From Flavobacteriales bacterium UBA1531 (GTDB lineage: Bacteria; Bacteroidota; Bacteroidia; Flavobacteriales_D; Sanyastnellaceae): DNA of 62,401 bases. Location: assembly GCA_002323795.1 (NCBI GenBank), contig DCPZ01000037.1, forward strand, positions 1 through 62,401. The letters run 5' to 3'. How positions within the stretch are numbered: position 1 is the first letter of the stretch; each line of letters begins with the position of its first letter. Of the stretch, positions 52,686 through 59,410 are shown in pieces. The translations under genes were made by a program, and so were the position numbers. Under the pieces are notes generated by a model. It searched no databases, was not told the DNA's origin, and saw only the letters and a program-made list of their open reading frames with translations.

Positions 52686-53837
52686 ATGAGAATCCTACTT
52701 CTCGCGTGCTTCACCTGCATGCTCACTTTCTTCGTTCAAGCGCAAATAACGCAAATCGTAGCCGAGCCTATTGCAGATCACGATACAACAGGAATTGCCG
52801 AATTAGAAGGCATGATCACCTACCGCATCTATGCCGAATTGACCCATGCAGATGACGAGATTTCCGCAATTTTCGGCGATTCTGAAAGTCCTTTGAGTGT
52901 GACATCAACTTCTGATTTTTTCAACCACTCGCTTGGTTCCGATTTAGGCTGGGAAATCAATCCTGCCTTGCTTCCCTTTTTCCCACTCATCCAATATGAC
53001 TCATGGTTCACGATAGGAGCATCCAACTCAGGTGAAAGCTCAAACATGGGCAATACCATCGGAATGGAAGCGGCCTTTGACGATTTCAATGCAGGAGGAG
53101 ATTTTGTGGTCGACAATCCCATTGGAGGATCCATTTTCACGTTGGCCGGTGATCCCTCAGCTTCAGCTGGCGATGACCTTCGTGTTTTAATAGGACAATT
53201 GACTACCACTGGATTCATCGAAAGCAGCCTAAACATTCAAATGTTCATCAACGGCCTTCAAAGTCAAAACAGTGTGGTTCAAGGAATTTCCATCGTTTTT
53301 CCAACAGGATGCGATGATTTGAGCGCTTGCAATTACGATCCCAGCGGGTCCGATTCATCCTCATGCATCTATCCTTCTGAATGTGAAGACTGCGAAGGCA
53401 ATTGCACGGACGATAATGACAATGGTTTTTGCGATTGCAACGAGCAAGTAGATGTGCTCGGATGCACCGAATCCGAAGCGGACAATTATGATCCGAATGC
53501 TACAATGGATGATGGCAGTTGTATTTTGGGTGGATGTACTTACAATTCTGCTGCCAATTTCAATGCACAGGCGACTTACGATACTGGGGATTGCATTTTT
53601 GCAGGATGCATGAATCCTATCGCTTTGAATTATGATGCTTCGGCGTCGGCAGATGATGGCAATTGCCTCATTCTCGGCTGCATGGACCCTGTGGGAATTG
53701 ATTTCGATCCTTCTGTCAATGTCCCGGGAGCATGCGAGTATCCTGCACCCTGCATTGCCGACATTGATGGAGACGGAGCTGTTGACGTATTCGACCTTTT
53801 GATCTTCTTTGAGAGTTATGGAAATCCATGTGAATGA
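52686..53837 (+). CDS. Secreted single-copy relative of the giant repeat protein
   Basis: 383 residues from ATG 52686 (signal peptide ILLLACFTCMLTFFVQAQ). Residues about 20-205 are a fifth copy of the domain found four times in the giant gene: TYRIYAELTHADDEISAIFG, YDSWFTIGASN and VLIGQLTTTGF align with copies 3 and 4 best. Then follow GCDDLSACNYDPS and four further Cys units of the GCxE/GCxY/GCMN/GCMD kind. It ends in the dockerin-like CIADIDGDGAVDVFDLLIFF motif, with no T9SS tail. It is therefore a compact version of the same module set. No catalytic site is seen. Confidence 0.82.
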   Translation: MRILLLACFTCMLTFFVQAQITQIVAEPIADHDTTGIAELEGMITYRIYAELTHADDEISAIFGDSESPLSVTSTSDFFNHSLGSDLGWEINPALLPFFPLIQYDSWFTIGASNSGESSNMGNTIGMEAAFDDFNAGGDFVVDNPIGGSIFTLAGDPSASAGDDLRVLIGQLTTTGFIESSLNIQMFINGLQSQNSVVQGISIVFPTGCDDLSACNYDPSGSDSSSCIYPSECEDCEGNCTDDNDNGFCDCNEQVDVLGCTESEADNYDPNATMDDGSCILGGCTYNSAANFNAQATYDTGDCIFAGCMNPIALNYDASASADDGNCLILGCMDPVGIDFDPSVNVPGACEYPAPCIADIDGDGAVDVFDLLIFFESYGNPCE

Positions 53838-53892
53838 AAAGGGTCCTTGGAGTTTCGTTAAAACCTAAATTGCAACTTCTAATGAACTTTGC

Positions 53893-55146
53893 ATGCGGCT
53901 TCAGATCACATTGTTGGCCTTCTTGTTTTCTGTTCCAGCGGCAATGGCACAGGACACAACCCGGGTTTTATTTCTCGGAAACAGCTACATCTTTTACAAC
54001 GAATTGCCGACCATACTGACAGAACTGTCCGAAAGTATGGGGCACGTGGTCGTAACCGAACAAAATACGCCGAGCGGAGCGAGTCTTCAAGGACATGTAA
54101 ATAACACCGAATCGCAGGCCCTCATCGAACAAGGTGACTGGGATTACGTGGTACTCCAAGAACAAAGTCAAAAAGCCTCTCTCCCCTACGATCAAGTCAC
54201 CGCGGATTTTTTCCCTGCTGTGGATGCTTTGGTCTCCTCCATCCGGCAGCACAATGATTGCGCTATTCCGCTCCTTTACATGACTTGGGGGCGAGAAAAT
54301 GGTGACGCCCAAAATTGCGCTTGGTGGCCGCCGGTATGCACCTACGATGGAATGCAAGAGCTTTTGACTGAACGTTATTTAGAAGCAGCCGACAATACGC
54401 AATCATGGTGCGCGCCGGTAGGAATGATTTGGGAGGATCTTCTGAGTCTTACCAATATCAATCTGTACAACCCCGATGGCTCTCACCCCTCTGCCGCAGG
54501 TTCCTACCTGGTAGCGAGCACATTATTTGTAGCACTCTTTGGTGAAAATCCCGAGCTTTCGGACTACTCCGGTCCAATTGGCCCGGGCGTAAGCAACACG
54601 ATTGACGCAGCTGTATGGGACGTTTGGGAGTTGCAATCAAATGCTTGGATGCAATACGATTTGCTCGACGCCCAATTTTTCAGTCAAAGCACTCCGGAAG
54701 GTTGCAACGTGCAGGTCAGCACAAGCCCCTACATCGACAGCATTCACATGAGCAGTGAGATTTTCAATTTCGTGCTGCAGGAGGGTGATGTCATCACCTT
54801 AAATTTTTTAGATAGCCTGGTCGCAGAGGTTCTTGTTTTCAGTGATTGTGCGGACCCTATGTCATCCACACAAATTTTTTACTCGGGAGCAAATTCCATT
54901 CGAGAAGAGAAAAATTCAGATGCATCGATTCATCCCAACCCTGCCAGCGAATGGCTCTGGATCAGTCAGTCAAGGGTACATTCGGAATTTGTACTCAACG
55001 ACAGTCGGGGAACGCTTGTGCAAAGGTGGAGTGCAACAGGGAGCCATTCAGTGGATGTATCATCACTCCCAAATGGACTTTACTTCGCAGAGACTTGGAC
55101 AGATGGGAGATTAACCAATATCAGCAAGATCATCATCGAACGCTGA
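53893..55146 (+). CDS. Secreted SGNH-hydrolase-like protein with T9SS tail
   Basis: 417 residues with signal peptide (LLAFLFSVPAAMAQ). The SGNH-type Block I is VLFLGNSYIFYNELP (Ser near residue 31), and the Asp-x-x-His pair is in NPDGSHPSAAGSYLV (about residue 195). In between, YVVLQEQSQKASLP and LLYMTWGREN fit the DUF4886-like or acyl-esterase type of this fold. The C-terminus (SIHPNPASEWLWI onward, ending KIIIER) is a T9SS type A domain. Expected role: a secreted esterase or carbohydrate deacetylase. It starts 55 nt after the previous stop on the same strand. Confidence 0.8.
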   Translation: MRLQITLLAFLFSVPAAMAQDTTRVLFLGNSYIFYNELPTILTELSESMGHVVVTEQNTPSGASLQGHVNNTESQALIEQGDWDYVVLQEQSQKASLPYDQVTADFFPAVDALVSSIRQHNDCAIPLLYMTWGRENGDAQNCAWWPPVCTYDGMQELLTERYLEAADNTQSWCAPVGMIWEDLLSLTNINLYNPDGSHPSAAGSYLVASTLFVALFGENPELSDYSGPIGPGVSNTIDAAVWDVWELQSNAWMQYDLLDAQFFSQSTPEGCNVQVSTSPYIDSIHMSSEIFNFVLQEGDVITLNFLDSLVAEVLVFSDCADPMSSTQIFYSGANSIREEKNSDASIHPNPASEWLWISQSRVHSEFVLNDSRGTLVQRWSATGSHSVDVSSLPNGLYFAETWTDGRLTNISKIIIER

Positions 55147-55148
55147 AT

Positions 55149-55847
55149 TCAAACCAAGGCCTCCAGCCTTTCGAAGGTGCCTTGTGAGAGCAATCTGATG
55201 CGGCCGTGTTGGAGCTCAATCTCACCACGCGACTCCACTTCTTTCAGAATGCGCGACACCACCACACGAGACGTAGCAGTGTAATTTGCGATTTGCTGGT
55301 GGGTCAATTGGATAACATCGCTGTTGGAGCGATCAGCGCGGCAATTTAAGAGGTACATGATTCGTTCTTCAAGGCTCGTAGTCCCAACGCTTTTGAGCGT
55401 GCACACCAAGGCACTGAAAATCGCTCTAAATGACTCAATCACGAGCTTATTCCACTCTAAACTTCTGTCAGCCCACTTTTCTAAAACAACGATTGGAATG
55501 TACAACAGTGTGGAACCTGGCTCAGCAATAGCGCACATATCTGCTGTATTTTGTTCGTCGTAAAAAGTGACACACGAAAGCTTTGCAGGATCTTTTGTAG
55601 CCACTTCATACATCATCAACTCTCGGTCGCTATTGTGATTATGGTGAAACAAGCGAACGACACCTTCCAATAAAACCAGCGCACACTTCATATTTTCTCC
55701 CTCGCTGAAAACAATGGTTTCTTTCTCGAAGTAGAAAGCACGACTAGACGCAATAACCTCAGCCTTCATTTCAGATTGAAATGGCAACTTTACATCCAGA
55801 TTTGGAACCACAATCTCTTTTGCTTTTGGAAAAGTCATGAGCGACAA
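55149..55847 (-). CDS. Crp/Fnr-family transcription regulator
   Basis: 232 residues. The N-terminal cyclic nucleotide-binding-like fold has FYFEKETIVFSEGENMKCA and LEGVVRLFHHNHNSDREL; the C-terminal winged helix has LTHQQIANYTATSRVVVSRI. A few Cys are present, but not the four-Cys iron-sulphur pattern of Fnr, so the sensed signal is unknown. It ends 2 nt from the convergent SGNH gene. Minus-strand neighbours include a c-type cytochrome, DUF4920 and DoxX, which suggests respiratory or redox control. Confidence 0.88.
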   Translation of the reverse strand: MSLMTFPKAKEIVVPNLDVKLPFQSEMKAEVIASSRAFYFEKETIVFSEGENMKCALVLLEGVVRLFHHNHNSDRELMMYEVATKDPAKLSCVTFYDEQNTADMCAIAEPGSTLLYIPIVVLEKWADRSLEWNKLVIESFRAIFSALVCTLKSVGTTSLEERIMYLLNCRADRSNSDVIQLTHQQIANYTATSRVVVSRILKEVESRGEIELQHGRIRLLSQGTFERLEALV

Positions 55848-56073
55848 CGCTGATTATGTGGAATGATAAAACAGAATGTCATTCACACTTCATCACAATG
55901 TATACCAAAATGGGCATCGCTGAAAAAGTATTGATATTTAGAATGCCAAAGGTGAAAAAAATTACATTTCACAGACGCTTTGCTGATCGATGTACTTTGA
56001 TCTAGATGACCTCACTCAGTCCATTCATCTTTTTCTTCCTTTCACAAGTCGAAAAGCTCCCGACAACGAAGCA

Positions 56074-56544
56074 TCAAAGGTTGGTCTGGTTCAATTTGCG
56101 CTTGTTGATCCGTTCAATGGGACCTGGACAAGCCTGCTGATGGCAGGAAAGACAGCCGTTGACAACTGCCGAATATGCCTCTGCACTTGGACGCTCATTG
56201 AACGCCTCCACGTGCTTTCCAAACGCTGCGGCAAATGCAGTGTATCCCGAAATCAGCATGCTACTATCCGTTGGCATCAATTCCGTCAAATCAAGCGCCG
56301 AGAGGGAAGCCTTTTTCCAACTGCCATCTTCACCATGTGCGGCGAGCAAATTGACCAATTCGCTGTCCAATGTTCTCATCGCAAGAGCCAATTCAGAGGT
56401 CTTGTTCGGCTGAATTGGAGCAAGCTTAGCAGCTTGATTCCCTTCGTCTCCACAAAAAGAAAGACCAAAACACACCAGAGCAATCACCCAAGGTGCTCTA
56501 TTCTTTTTCGAAGCTTGGCGCATTTCTTCTGGTTCAGTCTTCAA
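56074..56544 (-). CDS. Lipoprotein with C-terminal c-type haem site
   Basis: 156 residues from ATG 56544, which overlaps the DUF4920 stop by 11 nt (an ATG at 56520 is possible). The N-terminus has a hydrophobic segment ending in a weak lipobox (GLSFCGDEG). The body is helical and ends with the haem motif CLSCH, 20 residues from the C-terminus (GCLSCHQQACPGPIERINK). A haem at the extreme C-terminus after a four-helix-like body recalls cytochrome c'-type proteins, so this is probably a periplasmic electron or gas-ligand carrier. Neighbours agree with a redox context. Confidence 0.72.
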   Translation of the reverse strand: MKTEPEEMRQASKKNRAPWVIALVCFGLSFCGDEGNQAAKLAPIQPNKTSELALAMRTLDSELVNLLAAHGEDGSWKKASLSALDLTELMPTDSSMLISGYTAFAAAFGKHVEAFNERPSAEAYSAVVNGCLSCHQQACPGPIERINKRKLNQTNL

Positions 56545-57040
56545 TCATCACGCCGGTCGCCGTAAAGGCCAATCTCAGCTCGGGCTCGGTGATTGCAGCA
56601 ATGAATTCTTCTGACTCGCCTGCATCTTCTGCATAGTGCTTTCGCATCTCTACCGTGATGGTATCAAAGAACGCCTCGCCCTCCATGACCGCACGTTTTC
56701 CTTCAGCCCCCTCTGTGGGTACAAAAAACCCATAATCTTGAAACCGAACAAATACAGTGTCCTCACCAGAGGCAACATCCATCCAGCATCCTTTTTTAGC
56801 ACAAGTAGCTGTCACCTCGCCCTCGAATCGAACTTGAGCTCGTCCGCTAGCGGTTAAAGCAGAGCGTAAACCTTCGGCATCCAATGCATCACTCATTTCG
56901 ATGACAGATCCATAAAACATCTGGTCTTTATGACCTGGCGCTGCTAACTCTTTGTTGTCTGAGGAGCCGCATCCAGTTGCCAAGAGCAGCGCACAAACGA
57001 TTGCTGCGTTTTTAGGGGAATTATGACGAGGGTTTTTCAT
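56534..57040 (-). CDS. DUF4920 lipoprotein
   Basis: 168 residues from ATG 57040 (MKNPRHNSPK); an in-frame start at 57148 is too far upstream and lacks a signal. A lipobox ALLLATGC is near residue 24. The rest is the DUF4920 family: ATCAKKGCWMDVASGEDT with two Cys, VRFQDYGFFVP, and the ending ELRLAFTATGVMIED. The paired Cys may bind a metal or form a disulphide. The family is known from Bacteroidota with no set function. It overlaps the cytochrome gene by 11 nt. Confidence 0.85.
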   Translation of the reverse strand: MKNPRHNSPKNAAIVCALLLATGCGSSDNKELAAPGHKDQMFYGSVIEMSDALDAEGLRSALTASGRAQVRFEGEVTATCAKKGCWMDVASGEDTVFVRFQDYGFFVPTEGAEGKRAVMEGEAFFDTITVEMRKHYAEDAGESEEFIAAITEPELRLAFTATGVMIED

Positions 57041-57165
57041 GCTTCGAATGTACGCGAAACAAAAGCGAACGATCCAGTGAAAGCGATGAATTGAATCCAC
57101 CTTGCCGAAATCATCGAATCCCTGACAACGCTGGGAGGGTTCAAGCACTGTTTGGTGCTAGAAAC

Positions 57166-57639
57166 TCACAGCGTCAAAAAGTAGAAAATCGTAGGATAAA
57201 AGAGCATGGAACAAACGAATCCGAACGAAACAGAAGGCTCTCGCAATGCATGCCATCCGGCAATTAATACCAACGGTGCCTGAAAGAAACACCTCAAAAT
57301 GGCCTCCAGCTGACTAAAGTCTAAAACTCGGCACATCTCTATGTCAAAGCACACATTAATGTTTACAGGAAAAACAGCGATTAACAGCCCTATTGCCATC
57401 AATGCTGCATAGCGTCTGGTCGACGGATGAAGCAAAAATACCCCGACGCCAATTTCCCATAATCCAGTGAAAAACACCGCGGACTTTGGGAAAGGGATAA
57501 ATGGCGGCATGATGTCCAAAAAGAATTTTGGGTCAACAATGTGTTTCCAACCAATGTAGCCATAGAAAAGCCCCATGATCGGGACGGAAACATCGCGGGT
57601 TGTGGCAACAAATCCCGTGATCAGTGAGCTCTCTTCCAT
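57166..57639 (-). CDS. DoxX-like membrane protein
   Basis: 157 residues from ATG 57639 (MEESSLITGF); an ATG 12 nt upstream is possible. Four transmembrane helices: about 17-33, 48-68, 75-95 and 118-150. The motif GLFYGYIGWKHIVDPKFFLDIMPPFIPFP resembles DoxX/DoxD family proteins, where a short loop with Pro precedes helix 2. No catalytic residues are known. It lies in the redox cluster beside the DUF4920 gene, separated by 125 nt. Confidence 0.72.
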   Translation of the reverse strand: MEESSLITGFVATTRDVSVPIMGLFYGYIGWKHIVDPKFFLDIMPPFIPFPKSAVFFTGLWEIGVGVFLLHPSTRRYAALMAIGLLIAVFPVNINVCFDIEMCRVLDFSQLEAILRCFFQAPLVLIAGWHALREPSVSFGFVCSMLFYPTIFYFLTL

Positions 57640-57676
57640 TCTGCCGATCATTCCCGAACATTATTTGTCGCGAAGG

Positions 57677-58027
57677 CTATTTCGCCTTCCTTGCATTCCG
57701 AAAACTCTGGATGAAAGAAACCAGCGCCAAAATGCCCGTGATCAGCATGATCAAAATACGAATAATTGCCCCAGTATCATCGCGGCCGAATGAACTTCGC
57801 AGTGGCATAAAAAGACCCAGAATGATGAGTAAAGTCATCAGTACAGCTATGTGGGCAATGACCTTGTTTTGGTTCTTTACACCTTTATTGCAGGCGATTA
57901 AAATGATGCCAAAAACCACAGGAATCAATGCAGTCATTGAGGGGTTATCGGAATTTAGATAGCCATAGGCTCCGAGCAATATGAGACTAACGGCATGAAT
58001 TAAGCTAACGATATGAGTTGCAGGCAT
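57677..58027 (-). CDS. Small four-helix membrane protein (TMEM14-like)
   Basis: 116 residues with four predicted helices (about 6-24, 29-46, 56-75, 85-107) and a basic C-terminus. The first half, with GAYGYLNSDNPSMTALIPVVFG, resembles the TMEM14/UPF0136 group of small membrane proteins that carry Gly-Tyr near helix 1. Function unknown. It lies 26 nt from the DoxX-like gene. Confidence 0.6.
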   Translation of the reverse strand: MPATHIVSLIHAVSLILLGAYGYLNSDNPSMTALIPVVFGIILIACNKGVKNQNKVIAHIAVLMTLLIILGLFMPLRSSFGRDDTGAIIRILIMLITGILALVSFIQSFRNARKAK

Positions 58028-58314
58028 GGGTTTTTGGATTAGAGGATTTTAAAGATTGACGCTTTAGACAATCAGATTGCGAAGGAACGATAATTTCGGC
58101 GAAATCAGCACGCTGCTGCCGGCTATGTGCAACGTACTATGTGGCTACCGAATAACCAAATCGCGAAGAAAGAAAGCATTCATTGCTCCCCTTATACTAC
58201 GGGGATACGTAGCCGTTTTCTCGCTCTCCATAACACGAAACTTCTGCTAAAATTTCGCGGAGGCTTCTTGAAGAAGTTGTGATAGAGTGGCATGATATTT
58301 GAAGCCTTCGGTCG

Positions 58315-59097
58315 ATGAACATTTTCACCAATCACAAACAGCTCGTAGCGTGGATGTTTGTTTTGTTGATTCTACTGCCGTCTTGTTCGAGTAGTATTTT
58401 AATTTCTTCGTCTCCAAGTGAAGCAGATGTCTTTACTGATGGAAAGTATATCGGGCAAACACCAATTCTTCACCGAGATGACAAAGTCTCTGGAAGTATA
58501 CTCGATGTGCGGATTGCAAAGGATGGCTACGCGGATTTAAAAACTGAAATCAAGAAAACAGGACGGATTAACTGGTGGTCTTTAATGGGTTCTTGGCTCC
58601 TATATCCATTGAAATGGATCGAGAATTACCCGCGTGGATTTTACGGTGATTTACAACCACAATCAGAGGAATATTCTCCTCTCCGTGTGGAAGTTCAAAC
58701 GAGAGAGGCCGTAGGCTCGAATATTTTTGTCGTGGCTCTTGAGAATACACCTTGTCATGGGTCGTCAAACAACACAGCACTGGAGGCCTCTCTTGGCATT
58801 CGATTGATGAAAAAATTTCGCGTATTGGAACGTCAGGCCCTGGATGTGGTAAGCTTGGAACAACACCGAAATATGACGGGATTCCATGACGAGTCGAGCA
58901 TCGTGGATGCGGGCAAATTATCAGGGGCCAAGGGAGTGGTAATGATTAGCCAATTGTGCGATCAAAGGGTAACTTTAACGTCGTTGCGCTTCGTGGATTG
59001 CGAGAGCGGCGCTTTGCACTGGGCTGTTCTGGCCGAAAACCAGAATATGGACGAGATCATTCGTGAATTATTCCATCACCTGGATTCGAGACCATGA
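58315..59097 (+). CDS. PEGA-domain lipoprotein
   Basis: 260 residues. A lipobox ends LLILLPSC near residue 24. A PEGA domain follows (SSPSEADVFTDGKYIGQTPI), then an amphipathic part with Trp-rich WWSLMGSWLLYPLKWIE, a possible membrane-binding segment. The C-terminal 120 residues (NIFVVALEN, KFRVLERQALDVVSLEQHRN, GAKGVVMISQL) resemble a CsgG-like curli-related fold seen in other PEGA proteins. It is preceded by a 287-base spacer and a GATATTTG box at 58294-58301. Function is unknown; surface attachment is likely. Confidence 0.75.
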   Translation: MNIFTNHKQLVAWMFVLLILLPSCSSSILISSSPSEADVFTDGKYIGQTPILHRDDKVSGSILDVRIAKDGYADLKTEIKKTGRINWWSLMGSWLLYPLKWIENYPRGFYGDLQPQSEEYSPLRVEVQTREAVGSNIFVVALENTPCHGSSNNTALEASLGIRLMKKFRVLERQALDVVSLEQHRNMTGFHDESSIVDAGKLSGAKGVVMISQLCDQRVTLTSLRFVDCESGALHWAVLAENQNMDEIIRELFHHLDSRP

Positions 59098-59202
59098 TGC
59101 AATGTCTTGATCTGCATACATCTCGCATTTACCCGCAAGGTATCGCGCACTGAGGTTCAACCCCAACGCAACAACAAACAAGATGGTAATGAGCTTCTTC
59201 AT
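59068..59202 (-). CDS. Small secreted peptide, 44 residues, tentative
   Basis: Begins MKKLITILFVVALGLNLSA, a good signal peptide, and ends IQVMEstop. The mature part, about 24 residues, has one Cys. Its 3' end overlaps the PEGA gene tail by 30 nt on the opposite strand. No homologue is known to me. It could be noise, because signal-like stretches arise easily, yet the start and n-region are well formed. Confidence 0.35.
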   Translation of the reverse strand: MKKLITILFVVALGLNLSARYLAGKCEMYADQDIASWSRIQVME

Positions 59203-59227
59203 GATAATTGGCATTGGTCAGGCCAAC

Positions 59228-59265
59228 AAAAAACCCTATAAGCTGTTTACCAACAACTTATAGGG
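59228..59265 (-). terminator. Terminator after tRNA-Arg
   Basis: Minus strand stem CCCTATAAG with CTTATAGGG (9 bp, perfect), loop of 14 nt, then six T. It lies 8 nt beyond the tRNA's 3' end. Confidence 0.85.
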
Positions 59266-59273
59266 CTTAAAAG

Positions 59274-59347
59274 TGATTCCGTTGGGACTCGAACCCAAAA
59301 CCGTCTGCTTAGAAGGCAGATGCTCTATCCAGTTGAGCTACGGAACC
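59274..59347 (-). tRNA. tRNA-Arg (anticodon TCT)
   Basis: A 74-nt cloverleaf on the minus strand: acceptor GGTTCCG with CGGAATC (one G-T), discriminator A. D-arm GCTC with GAGC. Anticodon stem TCTGC with GCAGA around CTTCTAA, giving anticodon TCT, which reads AGA. T-arm TTGGG-TTCGAGT-CCCAA. CCA is not encoded. A CATCTTTG box at 59363-59370 could be its -7 element, without a clear -33 partner. Confidence 0.95.
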
Positions 59348-59410
59348 GTTCATTACAAGGTGCAAAGATGCGAAATAGAAATGCATTATCTTAGGTAGAA
59401 ATTGTTCCTT

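Noticed and set aside
55990..56565. 191-codon plus-strand frame
   Set aside because: Antisense to the cytochrome-like gene, whose lipobox and haem motif make it the better choice.
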